Below are positions 45,983-56,799 of a stretch of 64,000 nucleotides of DNA, one piece after another; the stretch's first letter is position 1, and each line of letters opens with the position of its first letter. Source of the DNA: Viola odorata. Taxonomy: Eukaryota; Streptophyta; Magnoliopsida; Malpighiales; Violaceae. Location of the stretch: assembly GCA_963691705.1 (NCBI GenBank), contig OY829545.1, positions 38,117,475 to 38,181,474 on the forward strand, in the 5' to 3' direction. Under the pieces are notes generated by a model that saw nothing but the letters and a program-made list of their open reading frames with translations, ran no database searches and had not been told where the DNA came from. A program made the position numbers and the translations under genes.

Positions 45983-48078
45983 TGTTAGCCCAAGGGCAAC
46001 TTACTCTTGTTTTGATGATTTTAGACACACAAACTAATTAGTATTACTAATGCAATTTGAAGTTAAAGTGTGTGTAGTTTGTGATCAAGCAAATAAGAAA
46101 AGAAGCAACAAATCAAGATATCACAAGCTAGAAGATCAAGTGTACATTAGAACTCTAATCATGTAAGTATGATTCAACTTAACACTTGATCAATGTTCAT
46201 TAAATACCTCAAGAGTTTTTGAGTCAAAAGGTTTTAGCGAAAATGAATTTCGGAAAGGTTTTTTGCATTTTCGTCAGGCTTAAAACGCCATAGCGTTTGT
46301 GAAAACGCTATAGCGTTTTGCTACTGGAACGAAGGATTTCGTCCAGGAGCAAAACGCTATAGCGTTTCTCAAAACGCTATAGCGTTTTGAAAACGCCATA
46401 GCGTTTTGAGAAACGCCATAGCGTTTTGCCTCTGAAGTTACGAAATAACTTCAGTAGCAAAACGCTATAGCGTTATTAAAAACGCCATAGCGTTTTGCCC
46501 AACGGCTAGTTTTTCCCAACAGCTATTTTGTCCACTATAACGGGATTTTTGGCTCCATACTTTCTTGTCTGGATCATAACTGATCTAAAACCTATATATA
46601 CTCATCCTAGATGAGTTAGAACATAACAAGAACATTTAGAACACAAGAAAGATTTTAGAAAGCTCTCATACTTTTCAAAAGACCAAAAATCTGAGTTTTT
46701 GCAAAACCTTCAACTTGATTCTTTCATAACACAAGCTTCTCACATCCGAATTTACTCAATCTTGTGTCCATATTTCAAGTAAGGTTTAAGCTTTCTTTTG
46801 AGGTATTTCTTGTTCATTTATTGGTGTTATTTATTGAATCATACATAGTTTATTTGTACACCAATTGTGTTGCTATTTAACATTCTCTTGTCAAGTAATC
46901 TTGATTGTGTTAGGTTGTGATTGAGCCCGGAAAAATCACATTGTAAGGTTTGTACATTAGAACTCTAATCATGTAAGTATGATTCAACTTAACACTTGAT
47001 CAATGTTCATTAAATACCTCAAGAGTTTTTGAGTCAAAAGGTTTTAGCGAAAATGAATTTCGGAAAGGTTTTTTTGCATTTTCGTCAGGCTTAAAACGCC
47101 ATAGCGTTTGTGAAAACGCTATAGCGTTTTGCTACTGGAACGAAGGATTTCGTCCAGGAGCAAAACGCTATAGCGTTTCTCAAAACGCTATAGCGTTTTG
47201 AAAACGCCATAGCGTTTTGAGAAACGCCATAGCGTTTTGCCTCTGAAGTTACGAAATAACTTCAGTAGCAAAACGCTATAGCGTTATTAAAAACGCCATA
47301 GCGTTTTGCCCAACGGCTAGTTTTTCCCAACAGCTATTTTGTCCACTATAACGGGATTTTTGGCTCCATACTTTCTTGTCTGGATCATAACTGATCTAAA
47401 ACCTATATATACTCATCCTAGATGAGTTAGAACATAACAAGAACATTTAGAACACAAGAAAGATTTTAGAAAGCTCTCATACTTTTCAAAAGACCAAAAA
47501 TCTGAGTTTTTGCAAAACCTTCAACTTGATTCTTTCATAACACAAGCTTCTCACATCCGAATTTACTCAATCTTGTGTCCATATTTCAAGTAAGGTTTAA
47601 GCTTTCTTTTGAGGTATTTCTTGTTCATTTATTGGTGTTATTTATTGAATCATACATAGTTTATTTGTACACCAATTGTGTTGCTATTTAACATTCTCTT
47701 GTCAAGTAATCTTGATTGTGTTAGGTTGTGATTGAGCCCGGAAAAATCACATTGTAAGGTTTGTTGGTTGAGCCCGCAAAAACCAAGTGTAAGGTTGTTG
47801 GTGATCCCGTGAAAACCAAGTGAAAGGTTTATTGGTTGAGCCCGCAAAAACCAAGGTGTAAGGTTTGAGTTGAACCCGTAAAAACTCAAGGTAATAACGA
47901 AGTGTTCGTTGTTCAAAATCCTAAGAGGAGGATTCTTAGGTAGTGGAGTACAATTCATTGAGGAATTGGAACCACTATACATACTTGTGTTTTTACATTC
48001 TAATTTCCGCACTCAAATTCCTTACTATTTGTGTTAGAATTTTATTTGCCTATTCACCCCCCTCTAGGCCGTTTATCA
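45983..48078 (+). repeat. 3' LTR of the Sirevirus with an internal tandem duplication (2096 bp)
   Basis: Equals the 5' LTR plus an 810-bp repeat: 46141-46950 is copied as 46951-47760 with almost no difference. Each copy holds the palindrome cluster (eight units here) and the TATA box; the first also has the first stem-loop, the full row following after 47725. The ends are TGTTAGCCC and TTTATCA. Confidence 0.92.
46141..47760 (+). repeat. 810-bp tandem duplication within the Sirevirus 3' LTR
   Basis: TGTACATTAG at 46141 recurs at 46951, next to GTAAGGTT; the junction shares a TGT/TTG microhomology with the native sequence. Both copies have the same eight-unit palindrome cluster. Confidence 0.9.
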
Positions 48079-49514
48079 ATATCAACTATTTAATTTTCTG
48101 CAATATCAACTGTTTAATTTTCTACAAATCATCATTTAATTTTCTGCAAATCATCAACTGCTTAATTTCTGCAAAAATCAAATCTTTGGTTTTTTCGTCA
48201 AATCATCACTTAAATTTTCTGCAAATCATCATTTAAATTTTCGCATTTATCAACTGGCATCATTTAATTTTCAGACTTATCAAATCAGCATTTTAAATTT
48301 TCACACTTATCAACTAGCATCATTTAATTTTCGCACTAATCAAATCAGCATTTAAATTTTCTCCACTTATCAAATCAGCATTCAAATTTTCTACACGCAT
48401 CAAATCAGCATTTAAATTCTCGTATGCATTAAATCATCATCTAAATTTCTCGCACTTATCAACTATCATCACATAAATTTCTCACATGCAAAATATCATT
48501 TAAATTTTCCTGTACTCATCAAATCATCATTTAAATTTTCGCATGTGTCAAATCACCATTTTATCTTCGTATGCGTCAAACCAGCATTTAATTTTTCGAT
48601 AAATATCAACTGTTATTTAAATTCTCACTTTCATAAATTGCTTATTTATTTTTCGAGCTATCACTAACACTCTCATTTTGTTGGGTTAAAATTCAAGCTT
48701 CGCTCGAAAGTACGCCTGTAGTTCACTTTTATTTATTCAATGCTTTTCCGTAAATATTAATCGTACGCATGATATATAGAATTGCTAGTATTAAAATTAA
48801 CCCACATGAAGAATTTTGATGCCATGTTCGTTTGATTTTAAATTCCGCTTATATTGACTGCATGTACTTGGTGGCTTCGATCCCACATCAGTTTTATCAC
48901 TTCAAAACCTCTCATTTAAATTTGTACTTTGTTAAGCTATCCATGATAGAATCACGTAGTAATTAATTTAATCATGCATAAGTCCGATGATGAAATAGAG
49001 GGCGCTCATTCGGTCTTACGGAAAATTCAGTCCCATCAAGCTACGGTCAGGAATAATCGATCGGTCTTGAAAACGGTAACCGCGTCCGAGAAGATTTTTA
49101 AAACGGTAACCTCGTCCAACTATTAATTATTCCTGAACGGTCTCGATCATGGAAAAGACCAAAGTGACAATTCCTCCAAGGACCCCCTTTTCAAAATGCA
49201 TTTTATCAAACACCTTTTAAACACCTCTCTTATCAACTGGTAACTATTTTCGGATGTGACTCGGGTGCCTAACACCTTCCTGAGACCATAATACGACCCC
49301 GAACCTTTGTCTGGGGTTCAGACCCCTTTTTTGTGCCTTTAGTTTTTTCATTTATTTCATTTTTTATGCCATGACGATTAGTTTCCCTAAACCTAGAGAC
49401 AAAATTAGGGTGGCGACTTCATTGCATGTTGCGAGGAGTCCTTTTATGCCGAGCATCGTAAGGTCTCAGATTAGTTGTATACTCGCGAATATTTTTATTT
49501 TTGGGGTGCGACAG

Positions 49515-49533
49515 TTTGGCGACTTCACTGGGA
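49515..49533 (+). promoter_or_regulatory. Primer binding site of the Ogre element
   Basis: TTTGGCGACTTCACTGGGA directly after the LTR; a site of this type (tRNA-Arg) is reported for Ogre elements. The assignment to a tRNA is from memory of the family. Confidence 0.65.
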
Positions 49534-50085
49534 CCTAGGGTCGGAGCCGGTTTTATTTTTCAGAGGTGTTTTATTTGTCTATTTACCTACTTTGATAAAT
49601 TGCTGATTTGTTCATTTATTCGCTTTGATATCAATTGTCATACGCATTTCATAGTGCTCTACACCCCGGGGACAATTACTAAATTAGGAGGGTAGTAGTG
49701 ACACCCTAGGACACATGTCCTGGGTAGTGTTCACCAATCCCAACTCGGATGAACCCCTAAAGATAGTTGAAAGGTTACACGATTTCGCAAGGAATCGGGA
49801 CACTGGACGACACTTTAGGGACCTTTTCATGGTATCATCTGGGTACCATTCAAGCCAGTTAGAAAAGTTAGAATCAGAACCCCAGCACGTGCATCATGAT
49901 TATATATGCTTTGTCGTGGCTCTATTTATCTTGTTGCCATGATTTTCATTTTTCATAAATTCTCTGTTATAGGAATTGTAAATTTCATACCCATACAGGT
50001 TTCTTTGCACTTAAAATTTTATTTCTGGCCCACAGGACCCGTTTTACTCATTCGATATGTCGGCACCTACACTACTTTCACTTGA
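49534..50085 (+). other. Leader of the Ogre element
   Basis: Non-coding; closely related to the leader of the Tat-type element (20998-21170). An acceptor-like TATTTTCAG ends near 50094, just before the ORF1 frame. Confidence 0.6.
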
Positions 50086-50089
50086 TATT

Positions 50090-51407
50090 TTCAGGAGACC
50101 TGTTGGAACATGGGTTCACCCCTGACATCACCACTAAGGTCAAATTAGAAGTCGTAGACTTCAACTTAACTAGGATCCGAAAATTGAGAAATGAGCTGAC
50201 TGAAGACTAGGAGACACAGTTTGAGGGTAGTTATGGAAAGCTACTGACCCTGGTTGACGTGAAGACTGATTGGGGTTGCATCCGGGCAGCCTTAAAATTC
50301 TGGGATCTCTATTATCGGTGCTTCTCTTTCGACAAAGGGATAGACTTGACTCCCACACTAGAGGAGTACTCAGCTCTGATGTGCTTCACATCTCCCATAT
50401 CGGCCATTTACTAGAATATTCGACTCGACTCCTCGAGTGTCAAAATAAGGCTCGATAACTTGTTAGGAATCACTACTCGTGTCAGAGAAGGTGACTACTT
50501 CTGGTGTTGGTCAGATATCGAGGCACGATTTCAGTTTTCCAACGGGGAAAAGCGCTTAAGGATTCTGGCTTTCGCCATTGTAGGATTTGTCCTTTTTTCA
50601 AAAATGAAGAACGCCATCGATTTTGCAGCAGCCAATATCTTTTACGAGATGGAGGCAAATGCCATCAATCCTATAACAACCATCTTGGCCGAAACCTTTC
50701 GCTCTTTGGACTCTTGTCGAAGGAGAGGGAAAGGAAGACTCACCTGTTGCACCCAGTTGTTGACTGTATAGTTGGTCAGCCACTTCAAACAGACTCCAAA
50801 TCAGTCCATTTTCTTTGCAAACTACATAAGATCGTGCCCTTTACTTAGGGTTATCAACGCAACAACCACAGATAAATGGGAGATGGAAAATAAAGATATC
50901 TGGATCGACAGATTCATAAACCTCTCGGAAGAAGACTTTAGTTGGCACGCCAAGTAGCTGCAGACCTCCAATCTCATCGTCTGCTGCAGACCCCTACCTT
51001 GGGTTCCTTTGATCGGAGCATAGGGGTGCGCTCACTATTGCCCCGCCCTCGTCCTCAAACAGTTTTGCATCACACAAATATTTTTCGTGACATTCGGCAT
51101 GACAAGATCAAACCTGCCACACACCGGAGAAAATCAGAACATTCAGCTGTACGCCCAAGACTGGGCCCACCCCTTTTGTCTCAAAGGACGCGTCGCCCCT
51201 GCGACAACGATACCGGAATATCCACACTGGAGGTTAAGACGAGTCAACGGCAATGTCTTACCTCGCCCGGAAAATCAAAAACTGATGGAAGAAGAAGGGG
51301 AATCTCAGGTGAGCGAAGGAATGGATGTCATGGCTTACGCTCAAGTGGTAGAACAGATGCGAGCAGCACAAGAAGAACAAGATCAGATGACAGAGGAAAG
51401 GGAATAG
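50090..51407 (+). pseudogene. Ogre ORF1 (DUF7745-like protein), broken by TAG codons
   Basis: A single frame can be followed from about 50100 to 51407 across TAGs at 50208, 50412, 50769, 50955 and 51021, ending at a TAG at 51405. Conserved pieces are LTPTLEEYSALMCF (50346), LLGITTRVREGDYF (50460), LAFAIVGFVLFS and NPITTILAETFRSLD (50666). They match the plant retrotransposon protein that precedes gag in Ogre. Its function is unknown. No upstream ATG is obvious, and the start may lie after a splice acceptor near 50094. At 50769 the family usually has Trp. Confidence 0.75.
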
Positions 51408-52525
51408 CCGAAGCCCATCAATGTGGCCTAAAAGTCCAGATGAATGAGTTGGAAAGACGTAGCAAGGATGTTATCCGCATGCAAGCAGTAAAACAGAAAG
51501 TGGCCCTCAGGGACTTTGAGGAACGTCTGAACAGCAAAATCAACAGGAAAGAAGCATCCAGTACCGTAATTGAAGACAAGAATTCGGCGATAAGGGTCTT
51601 GACTACCTACTTAGGGGATAGGAGGAGCCAGGCACTGCAAAGCCAGATTACAGCTTTAGAGGTCGAGATAGAAATGCAAAAAGGGGAGATGGCCTCGATG
51701 GAATACCCTTGGCAGGAGCAAGAGAATTCCGACTTCCAGGGTTGACACCTTCACCAGAACACTTGAATATCGGCAAACCTTTCTTTTTTTCATGTAACTA
51801 GGATCCTTGATTTCATCTATTCTAGCCATTTTTGATGAATTTAGGTAGTTGGCAAGTTTACCATATTTTGTAAACACTTTTTAATAAAGTCGTACTCTTT
51901 CGGATATTTATTAAATCACCTCAACTTTCCATATCAATTGTCCATCCAATACAACTCAAAAGACCATCGCAAAAGAGAAAATCCCTCCGGGATAAACACA
52001 ATCGTCTCACCAAAATTCTGAAAAAATCCTACTGAATACTCAAAACATCCGAGCATTGCTCGTTCATGCCCATGTCCTCCTTGCTTATCACAAAAACTCC
52101 AAATTCGTGGTATAGATCATCGTTCCTCCCCTCGGATGGGTTCATCAGGCATCAGACCCTGCGTCGTTTGAAAGCATAGTGTAAAAGAGATCTTCCTAGC
52201 ATGGCGGCATTAGTTGCCCATGCTGATTTGGGTTTCGCAGATAGCATCTCAGATTGCTTCACGTTGTTGGAATGAATAGAAGCTTCCTTCGTATCTTGTC
52301 AATAACCGGGATATCTCGCCTCTCCGACCGCCCTGAAAATATCAAGTGAAAGTGTAGCCGGAAAAGTGAATGAGAAACGTGGAGACCTCGGGATTGCGCA
52401 TCACCTGTATATCCTCACTTATACTTACTCTTTTTCTGTATTTCTTTTTTTTTAGGTTCACGATAGCTCCTCGAAAGCACGCTACTCCGCACAGACTCCC
52501 CGTAACTAGACTTCAAAAATGAAAA
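51408..52525 (+). other. Region between Ogre ORF1 and gag
   Basis: The first 340 bases in another frame encode a charged helical stretch (51436-51745; QSQITALEVEIEMQKGEM), probably an ORF1 C-terminal coiled coil after a frameshift. From 51746 to 52525 no coding motif is recognised. Confidence 0.5.
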
Positions 52526-54934
52526 ATGACTGAACAGGCTAAGGCCGATGAAGTACTAACAGCCAGAATTGCAGAGTTAGAGGAACAAGTTAGGATTACT
52601 ACAGAAAGGGCCGCTAGGGCCGAAAAGGAGAGAGATGAAGCTACCACCGAATTCCCACCGGGTTTTTATCCCACTCAAGCAGCAGGACCTCCCTCAACGC
52701 TCGTCATCACAGGACCTTCAGTACCTCCGCCACTTTCTGCCCCCGAGGGCCAGTGGAGATGGATTAGTCCCTTTACTGTACCCACCGCAGCAAATCCTAT
52801 GGTTAATACGGGTGAAGAAATTGCCACGTCACTTCAGCGCCTTTCAACCAACCCTACTGTGGACTCCGTCAAGAGTCAAGCCCATCTAGAGACCTCGTAT
52901 CTCCCTCCCCTTCTTCCAAGCACAGTTCTCGGACCTGTGGGAATTCAGCCTCCTATTTTCAACCCAGCGCAACCTCAGTTCTCATCGAAACCTCTGCTAC
53001 CCTTTGGTTCTAACCCCATTATGGTCGAGAAACTGAAAAGTGACAGACTAAATCTGCTCGAAGAAAGACTCGGAGCGATCGAAGGGGCTGATCTGTTTGA
53101 CCCTACTAGTCCCGCCGATATGTGCATGGTCCCCGGGATCGTTATACCACCGAAGTACAAGATCCCCGACTTCGAAAAGTATACTGGGGTCGAGTGCCCA
53201 AAGACCCACCTCATAGCGTATTGCAATAAGATGGCAGAGATGATCCACAACGAGCCGTTGTTGATTCATCTGTTTCGAGAAAGCTTAACCAAACACGCCC
53301 TAACTTGGTACATGGGTCTAGACAGAGCCAGGATCAGGACGTGGAGAGACCTATCCGATGCCTTCTACAGACAATATAAATTCAACATGGAGGTAGCTCC
53401 AGACCTCGCTGACCTGCAAGATTTGGAAAAGAAAATCGGCGAGTCCATGAAGACCTATGCTTAGAGATGGAGAGAGTTGGCTTCCAGAATCTCTCCTCTT
53501 TTAAGTGACAAGGAACTCTTGTCGATTTTCTTGCACACCTTCAAAGCTCCCTACTACACCTACGTGATCTCAAATCATTCAAACAACTTCTCCAACATTG
53601 TCCTAATTGCCGAAAGAGTCGAGCAAGGGATTAAGTCCGGACGAATCATACCTTCGGCACTAGAGTCTGTGCCAAAGAAAGCGTCTGTCGTAAAAAAAGA
53701 TGTTGGATTTGTCGCTCCCCAAGCTAATCACGGGCAATCATTTCCACCACCTCCGCCTTACTTATCGCCACCGCCCTATCCTTTTGCATCACTATATCAA
53801 CCCACCTTCTTTCCTTTTACCTCACCACCTGTTGCTAATATCGCGCCTCAAAATCCTACACATTTCCCACCACCTCCAGCGCAAACGTTACAACCCATGC
53901 AACCTAAGCCATATACCCCCCCAAAGGACCCAAATAACCAAAACACGTCAAATAATCGGTGGAACCGAGAGCCTTTGCCTCCTCTTCCTCTTCCCGTGGG
54001 AGAAATCTACAAACATCTCTTGGCAACCGGACAGATCATACCAGTTCTAGCTCAGCCTCAATTGCCTCCTTACCCGAAATGGTATGATCTCAACGTAAGA
54101 TGCGAATACCACGCTGGAGCCCCGGGTCACACTCTGGAAAACTACTTCGCCTTCAAAGCAAAAGTTCATCACTTGATCAAAAGTGGATGGGTATCTTTCG
54201 AAAGGTTAGCAAAAGGTCCCAACACATCTACCAACCCTCTCCCCAATCATTCCCAAGGAAAGGGAGGGGTGAACGCCATCTCAGCAGGAGAAATCGATGA
54301 TTCTCACCTTTCAGTGAAGGAAGCGCCCAATGAAGAACTGTTCTTCGCATTAACTAAAAATGGACACCTACCACACCCAGAGAATAATCAGGCCCAGTGC
54401 CTATTCTGCCAAGGGGAAAGTAAGCACAAAATCCAAGAGTGCAGACTTTTTCGGCAGAAAATCAAGCAACTCACAACATTCGGGATCATTCAGACCGAAG
54501 GAAAAACCCGAGAAGCAATCAACACCATCAAGGACGATTCTCCAGCACCCTATTCCTTCGAGTACGTGGCCCAAACAGGGGATACAGCCACAACCCCACG
54601 CAAAGTAGTGTTCACATTCGTTGTGAATACTCCTAGCCGAGACTTACACGCGGTCCCATTCAAGTATGGATACACGGTGGTCACCACCCCTCCTGTCGTT
54701 ATGCCAACAGGGCTCGCTATCGGCGAAACCTCTCATATCGAGGGCATGACCCGTACCGGGAGATGCTACATATCGGAGGAAGTAGAGAAACAACGACAAG
54801 CCAAAGGGAAAAATCCTGTGATCCGCGAAGAGACGGTAGAAGAGATGCAAGAGTTGAACAAACCCGTAGCCGAGGACGAGACAGCTGAGTTCCTCAAGAT
54901 CATGAAGCAGAGCGAGTTCACCATCATCGAATAG
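52526..54934 (+). pseudogene. Ogre gag, one internal TAG
   Basis: The ATG at 52526 opens a short coiled coil (ARIAELEEQV), a proline-rich segment, then the Ty3-type gag core: KYTGVECPKTHLIAYC (53180) and the ALTWYMGLDRARIRTW block (53299). A TAG at 53462 replaces a position usually Gln; the frame continues unchanged to the TAG at 54932, again a usual Gln. The conserved segment CEYHAGAPGHTLEN (54102) has Tyr where the next Cys is usual (a G-to-A change). CLFCQGESKHKIQEC (54400) is a zinc-knuckle-like motif. Without the two stops gag and protease would be one frame. Confidence 0.83.
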
Positions 54935-55830
54935 CTAAAGAAAACCCCGGCTTGCATTTCCATCATGGAGCTAATCCTTACTTCAGAGCCTCATCACCAA
55001 GCTCTCTTAAAAGTCTTGAAGCAAGCCTTCGTGACTAAGGATATCACCACCGAAGGGGTGGAAAACCTTGTCGGAAGAATTCAAGCCCTAAGCAGCATTT
55101 CCTTCTCCGAAGGAGAGATCGACCCCGCAAAGAGAGATCACAACAAGGCCCTATACATCACGGTAGAATGCAAGGGACATGTCATAGCAAAGGCCCTGAT
55201 CGACAACGGGTCCGCACTGAATGTCATGCCCAGGCATGTCCTCGAGCAACTGCCAGTTGATTTTTCTCACATGAAACCTAGCGGAATGATGGCTAGGGTT
55301 TCGATGGCACCACTCGAGAGATCATCGGGAACTTTGAGTTGGATATGGTCATCGGGCCCCACACTTTCACCTTGACATTTCAGATCATGGAAATCCAACC
55401 CGCCTACAACATGCTTCTAGGACGGCCATGGATCTATTCGGTAGGAGTCGTCCCCTCTGCCCTACATTAGTGCCTCAAGTACGTCAAAGACAACGCCCTT
55501 GTCACAATAAAGGCAGAAGAAGCCTTGATCTTGGCCAAATATTCATCCGTGCCTTACATCAAGACTGCTGAAACCTTGGAGAGCTCTTTTCAAGCCTTCG
55601 AAATCGTCAACGCGGATTGGATCGAGGAAAGATCCCCCGTTCTCGAAGCCTTGAAATCTGAAATGGCCGAAACAACCACTAAGGTGATACTAGAGGGAAA
55701 TTTCCAACTGGGAAAATGGCTCGGGGTTGAGTTACAAGGGTCAAAAGGCTGGGCATCTCCAAAGAGCTTCGGAGACCAGTTTGGTTTAGGGTACCAACCC
55801 AGCGAGGCTGACTTTACCAAGATTGCCTAA
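54935..55830 (+). pseudogene. Ogre protease region, one frameshift and two stops
   Basis: Continues the gag frame. The aspartic protease motif ALIDNGSALNVMP (about 55195-55233) is intact; the DNGS form is usual in Ogre. A frameshift near 55310 moves the reading to another frame, where LLGRPWIYSVG (about 55412) gives the second protease landmark. A TAG at 55468 and a TAA at 55828 follow, the first at a usual Gln. The protease processes the polyprotein in the particle. Confidence 0.8.
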
Positions 55831-56039
55831 GAAAAGAAAGAAAAGCAGCTGGCTAAGCTATTTGGACGTTCTGAACTAGGTGGTAAAATGCAGATCCCTC
55901 ATATCAGAACCACGTTCCCCTATGCAGCCGAAACCATCAATGAAAGTCCGATCAGGATATCGGACCTCCGTATTTGCACTCTAGGAGAAGAAAAATCGTC
56001 GCCTGGTTTAGTCATTTTTGTAAAGAAGTTAGGGGAGTC

Positions 56040-56229
56040 TGTGTGCAACTAGACCATCACCATGCTTCCGGATGTCTCTTCATAATTACTCCTTTTGAAA
56101 AATATATATATGTTTGCATGTTTTCTTACGAAAACATTTTTGTAGGGACTCATGTTCCCCTTTGTTAAAAATCAATATATATGCAATTTTCATTTTACGC
56201 ATCTCTTTTTTTCGCATTTTTAATTTCAG
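56040..56229 (+). other. Probable Ogre intron between protease and RT (3' end clear)
   Basis: AT- and stop-rich sequence ending in TTTTTAATTTCAG at 56229, directly before the RT frame. Ogre elements are known to have a spliced intron at this place. The donor is not certain; the start given is where coding similarity ends. Confidence 0.6.
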
Positions 56230-56665
56230 GATGAATGTTAGTTCGGATTGTCTTGATAAAACCTATGTCTTTACTGGCAAAGAAATTATCATCACGACCG
56301 AAGACAAGGCTGAAATCTCCTGCGAATTGGCCCGTTTACTGGAAAGTTCAGAAAAGGAAATAACCCCTCATCAGGAGGAATTGGATGAAGTAAATTTGGG
56401 AGCAAGCAATGAGAATCAGAAGCTAGTTAAGATCGGAACCACCCTGGACACGATTCAGAGAGAAAGGTTAATTTCCCTCCTAAAAGACTACTCGGATGTA
56501 TTCGCATGGTCATACGCCGATATGCCAGGTCTTCCCAGGATAGTCGAGCATCGTATCCCATTAAAGCCTGAGTTTAAGCCTGTCAAACAAGAGGCTTCTC
56601 AGCGTTCGCACCATGATCGACACGATGAAGATCAATCCTTTAATTTGGGGACCGCTAGCTACTGA
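56230..56665 (+). pseudogene. Start of Ogre reverse transcriptase, truncated
   Basis: From 56231 the frame gives the linker and RT entrance (LLKDYSDVFAWSYADMPGLP, VEHRIPLKP) to about 56597 (PVKQ), then departs from the family. The polymerase palm, RNase H and integrase are missing, so a deletion of several kb ends here. The last 90 bases before the inversion point are of unclear origin. Confidence 0.78.
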
Positions 56666-56689
56666 CTGATGGTGGTCGCATTCTAAGCA

Positions 56690-56799
56690 AATTTTCCAGG
56701 CAAGGTGCGCGGTGGGGTCTGAACCCGACCCGATCGGGGTCGGGACTACAAGTTAAGGGCCCAAGTCCCGACCCGTAGACCCGAACTGATACCCCTACG
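56690..56799 (+). mobile_element. End piece of the hAT-like element cut by the inversion
   Basis: GGGTCTGAACCCGACCC and GTCGGGAC-rich sequence ending in GATACCCCTA at 56799 (minus-strand start TAGGGGTATC, hAT-like). Partner of 32842-33740. Confidence 0.45.

Larger units (their letters stand above)
39367..48078 (+). mobile_element. Young Sirevirus (Ty1/copia) retrotransposon (8712 bp), ATATC target duplication
   Basis: ATATC at 39362-39366 and 48079-48083 flanks LTRs at 39367-40644 and 45983-48078. Internal order is primer site, gag (587 codons), pol (1036 codons open), then a 390-bp stretch with several AAAGGGGGAG tracts. Copia domain order, a long acidic coiled-coil gag and multiple polypurine tracts are Sirevirus features. 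There is no env-like ORF. The LTRs are nearly identical apart from unit number in the palindrome cluster, the 3' duplication and the last 90 bases, so insertion was recent and later than the Ogre. Confidence 0.93.
37595..49513 (+). repeat. 5' LTR of the Ogre element (about 3.2 kb without the insertion)
   Basis: Starts TGTTGATACTCG and ends GGTGCGACA. The Sirevirus 39367-48078 and one copy of its ATATC duplication interrupt it inside the short-tandem-repeat section. Flank GGTAC at 37590-37594. Confidence 0.85.
37595..56689 (+). mobile_element. Ogre (Tat) element, 5' half, plus strand, carrying a nested Sirevirus
   Basis: A 3.2-kb LTR (37595-39366 plus 48084-49513, interrupted by the Sirevirus) is followed by the primer site (49515), a leader, ORF1 (to 51407), gag (52526-54934), protease, an intron-like gap and an RT stub that stops near 56597. 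ORF1 before gag and a gap ending in an acceptor before RT are Ogre hallmarks. RT core, RNase H and integrase are deleted. The 3' UTR and 3' LTR are at 26413-32841 on the other strand. Confidence 0.83.
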
